The notes below the pieces were generated by a model, which was not told the origin of the DNA, made no database searches, and saw nothing but the letters and a program-made list of their open reading frames with translations. A program made the translations under genes and the position numbers. From contig OX419759.1 in the NCBI GenBank assembly GCA_948567375.1, positions 60,478,593-60,542,592 of the forward strand: DNA of 64,000 nucleotides, given 5' to 3'. Below, piece by piece: positions 25,501 to 36,262 of the stretch; position 1 is the stretch's first letter, and every line of letters starts with the position of its first letter. This DNA is from Lunularia cruciata. Lineage: Eukaryota; Streptophyta; Marchantiopsida; Lunulariales; Lunulariaceae.

Positions 25501-28500
25501 TTTTTTTCATTAATATGGCACATCACGAACTAGTAATGTATGAATAACAGATAAGCACAGATTTGACTAAGGAAAGATGAAGTCCCGAACCAAATAATAT
25601 ACCCTGGCAGAAATTGAAGGAATACATGGGATAAAAAACTGCAACAACAAGGAAGAACATATGGTTACGTGAAAACATACAAAGCTCTTAAACCAAAAGG
25701 TTATATCAACTAACAAACATCTAGTGATCACCTTGAAAAATAAAAAGAACTTGAAGAAATGAAGAGAGCTAAAAAATTCCAAGATTAGTTTCTATAGGTT
25801 TATACTCATAAATCCAAGCTCTCTAAACGAGGTATAAAAGCAAATAGAGTTTTTGTTACCTCCTCCAAATGACCCAAATATTGGTATAGTTCTTCAAATA
25901 AAGAGAAGAAATGTGATAGGTGGTAGTAATTATCTCTCTCCAAATAGTGAAGTGAGCTATGGCTAGCAAATGTCTAACAAAAGAATGCAAGTTGGATGAA
26001 ATCTCTTATGATGATATGATAATTGTACAAAAGAGATCACTCAATCTGTACCATATTTATTGAAAAAAAATGTAATATTAGGATTGAGGAATGTACATGA
26101 TCTCACATCAAACAAGAAAACATAAGGTGAGATAGAAGGAGAGATGGTATTGAGACTAGTTGGAACACTTACTTGGATAAAAACTCAATCATAAGGGAGT
26201 TTTGAGGATGCTTTGATACCAAAAATAAATATCATATAACCTCTTGTAGTAAAACAATATTAGGAAAAAAAAATTAAAAATACTATTATTATGAAAAATT
26301 AGTAAGTAAGAAAAGATATATGAAAGCATTTCCAATACTAATGGGGTAGATTCTAGAAGTCTCTCTTGAGAGTGAAAGGAGACATAAAGCAAAAATAAAT
26401 ATGTAGCTTTGAGTGGTACAAAATGGAGAACAATAAGGTGAAAGTGAATAAACAAGGAGATATAATCCACTATCAAATATGTGCACAAAACAAGATAGAA
26501 CAAATGATTGACTTAAGGTACTTGAAACCTTTTCATGGATAAACAGCAAATCATTGCAAAGGTCAAAGGATACTTGGAGGCCAACATTACCATCTCCTAA
26601 CTTTCAAGATCAATCCAATAAAAGGATAATTATGTTGCAAAAGACTACCAAAATTATCAACAATAGTATGTGAAACTAAATTTAGGAAAATCTCTCCAAT
26701 AATAATAAATTTGACAATAGAATCTTTCCTTAAAAATGCAAGAACAAATAAAGTACCAAACAAATATATAACTCCAAGTGGTACTAGATATGAAGGAATT
26801 TGCAGAAAAGAATAAAGAACAGAGAGAAACTTGAATGTAGGATATTCCAAAATCAAGTACTCAAAGATTACCTTCTAATCAAAAAAATATTGAGAATTAA
26901 GAAACTATGAGCAAAAGGGCTCTTTAATTAAGTTATAGTTTCTCCTATGAAAGAAAGTTGTGAAAGAAAGAACTTAAAAGTAATCTATGAGGATGGAGAC
27001 TTGTGTAATGCAAGCATCTTAATTTGAACATTCAAAGAGGACTAGTCTAGAAGGTGAGAGTGCTTGGAATGCACATTTATATTCTCCTCCATCTCATAGG
27101 AATAAAAAAGGTTAGAGATTCCTTGGGGGTCGAGTATAAGACTATAGAGACATAATATGCCAAATGGTAACTACTTGGGTATTGAACTTCAATACTTTAG
27201 TACATTTTAATTAATAGTTTCTTTTATTTCATCAATCCATCTTTCAATCTCTTAGATCAATAAGTAATTGATAAAAATAACTAGATTGGATTTATTCTAG
27301 GATAGAGGAGTTGTGTAAGCCATTAGATCATTGTTATACTTTTTATATTTTTTAAATAGATAATTATTTCTTAATGTTATAATTTAATGACATATGGATA
27401 AGCACACTTTTTTGGTATGTTTAATATGAAAAGATACATAATTTTGGTGTGACTTTTACCCAAGGAAGGCTTTCTTAACAATTAGAATCAATTTTATCAT
27501 GATATAACTATTAAAAAGCTTGATTTCTCAATTTATATTCTTTATTTTCATATGATATCAAATAAGATTCTTAGTCACTTTAATCCAATTTCTTCTTAAG
27601 TTTGAAGAAATTGATTTACATCTCAATTTCTTGAACATTAGGAACATCTTAAGCGTCAACCTTCTCAAGATCAAGTGATTGAATTCCAAAAAAATTGAAC
27701 TTGTTGTAGAAGTTGTTCCTTTTAGTGAAACTGGTTTATCCAAAATAAGCTTTCTCACATTGAGAATTTTGTGACTTCTCTTACCCCATTCTTCTAATTT
27801 TTTGCTACTCTTTCTTCAAATTCTCAATTCCTCATTCTTTCATCAATTCATGATATTTTAATCTTCTCTCTTCTTATCATTGATAAAAATCCAAAATTTG
27901 ATAGGACCACATAATATATTTTGCATTTCCAAATAGAATTATTTTTCATCCAAACATTTGATAAAAATCATTGATAGTAGCCAACCTCCAATCCATTTCA
28001 AGGTCAAGAATGTTAAAAAATGAGTTAACAATAATGCCATTACATTGTAGTTCAATGTAATTGTTTGGAAAATTTTACAAATTAATAATATGTGTGTAAA
28101 AACTATTATTTAGGCTTGGTTAAAATCTTTATCTTAAAATCATTAAAACCCTTCTAACAAACTCAGATGCAATTTTGAAAATGTATTGGTAAGTGAACTT
28201 AAGATGTTAAGATGAAGGAAGGAGACAATTTAAACAATGATCATCAGTTGTTGTTAATATCTAGTATAGACTACTAGTAAGGAGCAACTTGTGATACGGA
28301 TGCTTTCATTACCAAAAAAGTATTAAAATTCTCTTACAATTTTTAGAAGTCATGAAAAATTAATCTTGCAAAAAGCATTAAGCTATCTCCTTAAGAAAGA
28401 GAAGATGATTAAAGCACAAAGCTTTATATCAATTTTATCTTTTTGATATTTTCTCATGGTTTAATAAAGAACAAGTAGAAGTCAATTAGTATTAAGCAAA

Positions 28501-28739
28501 GAAGATGTCACAAGTGTTTGAGATGAGGTAAATATCCTCAAAAAATGCTAGTCCTATAAAGGATTGGTCATACTTGTGATTCTTAAAAAAATATTTCAAA
28601 CATTTGAATTGTTGATTGGAATTCATGTTATGTTTCTTCTTCTAAAAAATTTCTTACCAGCATATGGATGTCATGTAAAAACACAGTTATTCAAATTTAT
28701 AATATTGCTATACGAATTGGTCTATCCCACAAAGATACA
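25501..28739. other. AT-rich repeat-like DNA without a recognisable gene
   Basis: The sequence is strongly AT-rich, and open frames are mostly Phe/Ile/Leu runs expected from composition. One element-like sign is TGGTATCAAAGC on the minus strand (about 26221-26210), which resembles a Met-tRNA primer-binding site. I could not find a matching LTR or coding domain. Confidence 0.35.
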
Positions 28740-31700
28740 AGTAGGATATGACTATCAATGAACTAAAAGTGTCACAAAGATAACAATCTATTTTTTTGTA
28801 TGTAACTTCTTGGGCAAAGTCATTCCAAGAAGAGAGTAGTATCACCCCTATTGATATACTAACAAAATGAAAATTATTACCAATCACTTTCATTACAATT
28901 GTAGTCTAGAGGACTCTTGAAGGTGATGGATCATTTGCAACTAAGATCACTTTGCCTTGGAAATTTGTTACTTTCCAATTAACCCAACCAAATTCTGACT
29001 TACTATCATCATGATAGGTCTATGATCTTCCTTTGCACCACCATTGCAAATATTGGGTCGCATGAGATAATCAAATCTCAAAGTACCTCACAAATAGAAG
29101 GACAAAACATGCAAACTATATTGGAGTAAGATCTCCCAAGGGTCCTATCTCTTTGTCATCTATGACCATAACATAGTGTTCTACCCTTCCTAAAAGGCAC
29201 TATGTTGTAGGAGGTTAAAATAACTCATATTACTTAGTCTCCCAATTTGCGGTACTTAACAATACATATGCGTATGAAAGTCCATTACAATATCATTCCT
29301 GGCCCATGTAGAGAACCTAGAGTTCCAACTTCGAATGATTCTTCCACTCTACTGCTTAAGCCTCTATGCCAAGATTTATCACAACTCAATGACTAAGGAC
29401 ACAAATATTCATACAAAGAGCACTCACATACACATACACCACCAACTTGACATTCTTGATGGTATAATCTTATTTACTATAATGGAAATATGCACCAAAT
29501 GAACATAGTAGACATTGGGTCTAAGCCCTATATACCTTTTATGCTTAGTAGCCAAAGAGATCCAATAGCTACAAATGGCTAGAAATCTTCTAATTATGTC
29601 TAGTCCTCACTAATCTTATTTTATTCTTTTCCTAATCTAATCTCCAAGTAGTTGTATTTGACATGGGATTGCCAACTCAGAAAATTTTTTATTTCTTCAT
29701 ATATCATGTAGTGGTCCACTTGGATTTTTTATTTACACTAAGGTCTACAAACTATTTAAAAGTATGAATAATCTTTACTATGATTACAAGATGTAAACAA
29801 TGATGAAGGTTTGAATGGACTACAAGAGGAAAATGACTACAAGATAAGAACTACTATGAAGGAACTGCTATCACAATGTTTGTTGTGGGTTTGTTCTTAA
29901 GACATCATTGTTACTTGGTTGTAGGATGGTCTGGCGGCATTGATGCCGGACTACTTGCATCCTTATAGATTTGAATGAGCTCTACAAGCTCCTTTCTATA
30001 CCTGGCAACCTTGTTAGCAACACTTGTTTGTGCCTCTTTGATCTTGGAGCTCATATGGCTTTGCAACTTGAGTGAGAAGGTTGTAAATTGGTTATTCATA
30101 TAGACCTTCCTCTCAAGCTTCAAGCTGTGTTTTGAAGTCTTGGATCTTTTTTTGATTTGTTGTGTCATCGGCCATTTGTTCCAGCTAGCCCAGGAGTTGA
30201 CTCATTACATGCTTTATGGTAATGAGAAGCACCGTACACTTGTTTGTTAAGTTCTTACATTCTTGTTGAAGTTCTAACTTTAGGTCCTCTTGTACCTTTG
30301 TTTTAATTTCTTCCGCCTTATCTCATGATCATTTTAGGCTTGTTGTAATTTCTTCAATAAAAAGATATGTAAGCTCTTTTAAGCTCTTGTACTGAGCCTG
30401 CATTTCACCTTTGTGTTAGCAGCCTCCAATTCTATTCTAATGGTTGCCACTTCTTCATCTTGTGCCTTAATCTGTTCATCTTGTTGGGCTCATTGTTCTA
30501 CAATGTTTCTCTACACTACATTGACCTCCATTTGTAGCATCATAAGATGACTTCATATTATTCTTGTAGCACCAGTTACTTCTTTTGGAACTTCCCAAGC
30601 AGCTTATCTTGTTCTTACAATGACACAGTCTCCTTCATAAGTTGTTCATTGGCACTATCTAGTTTGGTATGAAGTCGGGCCTTGTCTTGGCAATTGTACT
30701 TGTCTTGTCATGAAGGTACTTTACAAGCTTAACTAGCTTGTCAATTATGGAGTCTAGCTCTTTGAAGTAAGGCATGATATTTCTCAATAGTTCCATTGTT
30801 GGAGTCATTGCATGTATGCAATAGACCAAAATCAACCACACCATCAAATTAATGGAGTATGTCATATAATGGCAAATATCCTCCATTGTATTTGTCTAGT
30901 CATCTTGTGTCAAAGATTATGCTAGTGGTGTATCTTGAGAAGCACTCTCCATCTTGATGTGTTTTGACATCATTTTGTTAGCTACACCAATTGGTTTGAC
31001 CTCTTTCTACAAGTGGCCCATGGTGGAATCTTCTTCTTTCAATATTTGTACTTTTACTTCTAGTGCTTGCATTCCTTAGCGATTATAGGACCTCATTTGG
31101 AAAATCCTACTTTGTTGGTTTTTGCAACCAAAATGACATCCATGACATTCAACATAGGACTCTTAGGCTGGCAAGATTTAGAGAAGAAGATAGGTACATG
31201 CATGGGTACTTTCTTCAAAATTGTGATAGAAGCATTATTGTCTTCTTTCATTGGTGCTTTCCCTTAGTTGTTAGTCGCTTCTTAAGGTGTTGGTGATGAT
31301 TGTGCTTGGTTTTTTGTCTTCCTTGAGGTTTTTTTATTGGCATCTAATGACAAGATGCACATAACGAGTTGTCATTACCTGACTTGTTTCCATTTTGGAA
31401 GGTTTCCTTTTCTTTGTTGGAGCCAAATTAACCTTCATTGGTTGTAGAGGCTTTTTTCCACCTTGTCTCCCAACTCCACTACTTCCATTCTCTCTTGATG
31501 ATACTTTGATGACCTAAATTCACTTTTGTTTCTTGGAAATCAAGGTTTTGGCCTTCATCATGGGTACCTTCTTACTAATCATAATGATGTTTTATGATTC
31601 TTTGATAGGTACAAACTTCTTAGTACAAGCATACTCCTTGTCCACCTCATGATATTTTTTTATTTCCTTGGCCAAATCAAGATGTCCATTGAAGTGGGCC

Positions 31701-32780
31701 AAATGGTGGAAGTGGCTTGGGAATTTCTTCTATTCTTCTTTTGATAGAAAGCACATTCCAATGTAGATGCGTCCAATGAAAGATACTATGATCATGGCAA
31801 ATCCTTGGGCCATGTCCTCCAAAATTTTGTTTACTTGTTCATGAAACCTCCACCTCTCCAACCCATAGGTTTATTTTTATGTAGGAGTGAGAAGAAAATT
31901 CCTTGTATGAGGTTTTCTTTTATCAGAACAAGTTCCTGATTGATTCTATTACAGCTCATTGGATGGGGTACTTTAGACATTCTATCTTGTACCTCCAACA
32001 AATTCATCATCTATCTTGGTCTTCATACTCTTACTCAATCCACCATGAGGAGTATCAATGTAGTTTTGTCCAAATGGTGCACATTCTTCCTCAAAGACTC
32101 ATTGCAAACAATCTTTTGTCGACATGATTGGATTGGCTCTTAATGACTTTCCTTTTTTAATGAGTTGTTTTGGATCTCTTCTAGCAATGGTATGCCTATA
32201 AAGCTCCAATCCCACAATAAGAAGTCTAGATTTCTACTTCTCAAGTACTTAACTCTATAATGCAATCCCCACTTGGATAGTTTGGAAGGTTTGCAAATGA
32301 TTTTATCCAATTTGCATTGTTTGACTTCTATCTTGACCACCATCCCTTTTCTGCCATCTTGTAGTTTTCAAAAGGTGATGTCTCTTTTGTTACTTTTTTT
32401 TCTTTTGTTGGCACTTTTGCACTCAAGTTTGTAGCAAATCTTGGATAGACGTTTGAGCAATTCATATGCAAGAAGAATAGAAAATTGGAAATGTAAAAAG
32501 TAACTTTTTGTAGGGTGAGGTTTCCATTTTTTAGATATGCTTGCTTGGTCATTCCTCAATCAATTGAGGAAAATTTGGCAAAAGGTTCTGGTCAAACATT
32601 TCATGCACAAACCCGTCATACAAAATGGTCACAAATGGTTCTTTGGTGGCAAGCCAAAAGTCATAGGTCACAAATAGTTGACTTTGTGGCAAAATCTCAT
32701 AAAACTTTTTTTTGACTGAATCTTGTTGTTTTCACCTTGTATGAAGGAGTTCCAAAAAATTTTGACATCATTTTGAGCAA
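28740..32780 (-). mobile_element. Ty3/gypsy family 1, copy 1: long gag-like ORF remnant plus 3' tail
   Basis: Minus-strand remnants of a long ORF run from about 32,780 to 29,911, broken by many stops and frameshifts. Blocks shared with the copy at 36.3-40.6 kb appear in the same order: KVTF...FLFFLHMNCSN, LLWDWSFIGIPLLEEI, a HFNGHPN-type block, MPYFKELDSIIDKLVKLVKYL, and a terminal block with LKLQSHMSSKIKEAQ and ANKVARYRKELVELIQI. The last third is coiled-coil-like (Lys/Glu/Gln/Leu-rich). About 1.2 kb of conserved non-coding tail follows to 28,740. Its position downstream of the LTR suggests a gag or gag-like protein, but I see no zinc knuckle. It is not an angiosperm family I recognise. Copies also lie at 43.8-46.2 kb and 59.7-61.6 kb. 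Confidence 0.7.
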
Positions 32781-33430
32781 GCTTGTGTCATAGGCCTTGT
32801 CATGAGGTTTTTTACTATGAATAAGATACAATATGATGCTAAAGTTTGCGATCTTGCTTGTTTTGGAAATATGGCATTAAAAGTTGTGAAGCTGGCTGTA
32901 ATTCATATCAAGCAATTGAAGCAGCATGTCATGCTATAAGCAGAAAATTTCAAAGAAATTCTAAAATATGGGTAAGAGTTTTTGCAGATATTCCTATTAC
33001 CAATAAACTGGCAGAAGTGCAAATGGGAAAGTGCAAGGGAAATACTAAAGGTTGGATTGCTTGTCTGTTGAAGGGACAAATCTCATTTTAAATGGATTTT
33101 GTTAGTTTGTCAAATGCTCAACAAGCTCCTACATTAGCCCTGCATAAATTGGGTTTGTCAATAAAGTTTTTAAAGTGGTCACTAAAAAAATTTATGGCAA
33201 AAAGTATAAATTAGCTTGTAACCTGGTAAGAGAATTCATGTCTTCATTCCAGAAACCCGTATTTTTCAAGAGATTCATCAAGCTAGATATGGAATTTGTG
33301 AAGGATAAGACACAAACTATTCTTTTTGTTCTACTTAGTACTATCTTGGTGCCTAATATATTGTCTAAAACACTATTAAACTACAAGAAACAAGAAAACT
33401 AGGACAAAAAGGAAAAGTGGGGTCATGACA
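32781..33430 (-). repeat. Family 1 LTR/5' region (3' end of the 33.4-36.3 kb element), split by an organelle insertion
   Basis: Read on the minus strand, the segment starts TGTCATGACCCCACTTTTCC at 33430. It is repeated directly at 35,980-36,260 and in inverted orientation from 36,263. A purine-rich run (minus strand of 33431-33447, ending GAAGAGGAAGA) sits just before the TG. This is the expected polypurine tract, so this copy is a 3' LTR. Positions 32848-33224 are an unrelated insertion, absent from the other two copies. The boundary between LTR and the gag-like start near 32,780 is uncertain. Confidence 0.65.
32848..33224 (+). pseudogene. rpl16: Nuclear copy of mitochondrial ribosomal protein L16 (NUMT)
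   Basis: Translation gives the L16 core: KYGIKSCEAG, SYQAIEAA, KIWVRVFADIPIT, MGK, KGNTKGWIA, then MDFVSLSNAQQAP, HKLGLSIKF and KWS at 33181. Organellar L16 is part of the large ribosomal subunit near the peptidyl-transferase centre. The copy is dead. One base is missing near 32870 before KYG. An in-frame TAA replaces the Glu codon of the family's LFEMD motif. Arg positions have become Cys, His or Gln, as expected from C-to-T decay. The ~14-residue insert I recall from angiosperm mitochondrial L16 after AARRA is absent, so it looks like a bryophyte, fern or lycophyte version. It interrupts a retrotransposon LTR between AAAGTTT and GGTAAGAG. A plastid origin is less likely from the wording of these motifs. 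Confidence 0.88.
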
Positions 33431-35715
33431 TCTTCCTCTTCAAATCTGAGTGTATGTGCAGACAAAGGAAACAAAATTTATGTATTTTAACAATAATATT
33501 TACAAACTTACCATCTGTTTACTCTGGTGGCAAAAACATTACCATGTAGATTAGATAACTATAATGACCCATTATTGTAGACCATATCTACCCTATATAG
33601 CCCTATCCATCTAAGGTGTAGCTTGCCTTGAAGCAATCTATGATGGTTATCATACAATAGTACTTGGTCTTTATTAGTTATTTGTACTTGTTGAATACTT
33701 GTGTCATGATGCTTTTGTTGTTGGAGTTGTTGTTCCTTTGTTGTTCCATTAGATTCCTCTTGTTGTTCTTCTAGGAATATCAAGTGCTAAATGTAAGTGA
33801 ACTGACTATCTTCTTTGGACATGTGATCCTTTTAGAGGATTTTGTAGGTTATGATATCAAACTATACTAGTAAAATTGAGTGTAACCCGTATATAAGGAA
33901 ATATGGTGTTTTCTTGCTAGTGATCTATTTTGTAGTACAATATGCCCATAGGGAGGCAAGCAACTTTGTGTCCCAATTGTAAGCATAGTTCACCATTACT
34001 TGTTAAGGATCTTGCACAATAGGTCATTAGCCTTTTTCATGAGAGCATTTTTGTGTTTGTGTTGCAGGGAGTAGTCTTACAATGCTTGATTTGAAGATAA
34101 TTTGTGAGAGCCTCAAATAGGTTGTTGAGGAAGTGTATCCCTCAGTTATTGAGAAGCTCTAGTGTGTACCCATACTAGGAAATGATGTTGTAGAAGGAAA
34201 ACTCTAAGGCCATGTTAGCATTATCTCTTTGGTTGCTTGGGCTTCTACCATCTTTGTTGCATAATCCATACATACCAAAATGTAATTGTTGTTTTGTGGT
34301 CTTTGTAGCATGCTGAAATTGGACCTATGAAGTTAATTCTCCATTTCTTGAATGGTGCCATAGGCAAAAGTGGTTGTAGTGTCCATTGTGATGTTGAAGT
34401 AGGTCTTTTAATTTGTTGGCATGCATCACACCTCTTTATGTATTAATGTACATCCTTGTAGATTTAAGGCCACCAATACCCAATTGCTAAAATATTTTTG
34501 ATGGCCATTTTGAGGAAAACTATCTACTTGTAGCTTCCAAGTGGAGGGATTGGATTACTCCTCCTACTTTGTATGATGCTAAGCAATGCCACAGAATTTT
34601 TTCCTTGCCTAATTTGAATAGGATATTTACTTTAGTTTGATGAGGGCTCTTTTTATGATAGAAATTTTTTCATTATTTAGGATCCAATTTGGTGGAGCTT
34701 AGTACAGTATGGAGTTAATTGTGCTCTTGCATGTACCTCATGGTTCATTTGGTTGAGATTTGAAAGATTTACTCATCAAGGAAATCATTATTGATCACCT
34801 CATATTGGTTTTCCATCTTCCAAGAAATCTACACTCTTGTGGTGATGTCCTTGTGAGTTCACCTACACAATGTAGGTGAACTCTTATAGTAGTAGCATCC
34901 ATTGTGCTATTTGTCCCTTTGCACTTCAACACTTGGTAAAGAAGGTGGATTAGATCCGCTTCATTTACCAAGTATTGAAGTGAAAAGTGGTCTACATGGA
35001 ATACAAACTCATATCCCAAGAGATAATGATGGAATTTCTTATAGGCATATACTATACCAAGTGCCTCTTGTTCAATTGTTGTATACTTATACTCAACCTA
35101 CAACAATTGCGTATTGGCTTAGTACACCGGTAAATCCTTTTGTTGTCATCCTTTTGGCTCAAGATCACACCTACTGCAATTGACAAGGTGTCTATATACA
35201 CATGGAAGGGAGTGTCCTAATTAGGTGCTCTCATCATTGGGCTCTTGCTAACTTTCCTTTCAATGATACAAAAGCCTCTTCTTGGTCATATGTCTAGTTG
35301 GAGTCTTCCATCTTCTTAAGTAGCTTCATGAGCATAGCAGCCAAGGGATAAATCTTTGATAGTAACCTACATGGCCGAGGAAGGTTTGTAACTCCTTGAG
35401 ATTTATAGCCTGCTCTAGTGCTTGAATCACTTATAGTTTCTTTGTATCTACTTCCATTCCTTGGTTGGCCACACAATGTCCTAGGAGAATGCTCTCATTC
35501 ATTATGAAGAATCACTTTTCCAAGTGCAACAAGAGCCCATTAGAATTACATCATTTGAAGGTCTTTTTGAGAGAAGAAACATCATCTTTCCTTTTGCTAA
35601 AGACAAAAAATTTGTCAATGAATATCTTTAACAACTTTTACAAATATTCCTTGAAGATGGTTGTCATCATTTGTTAGAATGTCATGGGAGAATTACACCA
35701 ACTAAATGGATTCAA
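33431..35715 (-). mobile_element. Ty3/gypsy family 1 pol remnant (RT, RNase H, integrase)
   Basis: The minus strand reads in pol order. Reverse transcriptase C-terminal remnants lie at about 35,700-35,290. RNase H is near 35019-34940 (FVFHVDHFSLQYLVNEADL). Integrase is at about 34,560-33,950, with the CDACQQ half of the zinc finger and WRINFIGPI of the core. The integrase C-terminus is at 33783-33559 (GKLHLRWIGLYRV, VYNNGSL). Frames are repeatedly broken, and the gag-like ORF is missing apart from its first part in the 35.7-36.0 kb region. The order RT-RNaseH-IN is diagnostic for Ty3/gypsy. I see no chromodomain after integrase. Confidence 0.85.
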
Positions 35716-36260
35716 TTGTATGCATAAGTTCTCCAATTGGTGGTGAAGGTCATGATCATGACAAAAGGGTTGTGGTCAAAACATTGCAAACACAAATCCA
35801 TCATGCAAAATGGTTGCAAATGGCTCTTTGGCAATGCACCAAATGTTACGGGTTGTGGACCATTGGTGGTGGTGGTTGTGGACCAATTGGTGGTGGAATC
35901 CCATAACTTCATTTTGATTGATCTTGTCACTTTGCAATTTTTATGAAGGAGTTCCACAAATATTTGACATCATCATGAACCAGCTCGTATTGTAGACCTA
36001 GTCATGAGGTTTTTCTTAGCACAAATAGGATATGATACAATGCTAATGTTTTTTGGTCTAGGTAAGAGAATTTTGGTCTCTGTTTTGGAAACTTGTATTC
36101 ATTGGCAGGTTTTTCAAGCTACATTCAGACTTCATGAAGTACAAGATACCAATTATTTTTTCTACTTAGTACTATGCTAATGCTTAATATATTGTCTAAA
36201 GCACTATTAATTTACAAGAAATGAGAAGAATTGGGATAAAATAGAAAAGTGGGTCATGAA
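35716..36260 (-). repeat. Family 1 5' LTR and start of the gag-like ORF
   Basis: This is a direct repeat of 32,580-33,430 minus the rpl16 insertion. Minus-strand order is a TTCATGACCCAC start at about 36,260, the conserved LTR body, then the beginning of the gag-like ORF (ATGATGTCAAAT near 35,975, followed by an IAKEPFATILHDGF block). The pol remnant follows directly, so most of the gag-like ORF has been deleted in this element. Confidence 0.65.
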
Positions 36261-36262
36261 CT

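Noticed and set aside
26189-26856. Hydrophobic minus-strand frames that look like membrane proteins
   Set aside because: They are Phe/Leu/Ile/Tyr runs produced by AT-rich sequence, with no family match.
32846-33091. Open frame resembling a working L16 ribosomal protein gene
   Set aside because: It lacks the N-terminus, has a one-base loss near its start and an in-frame TAA in the core, and sits inside an LTR. It is a dead organelle insertion.
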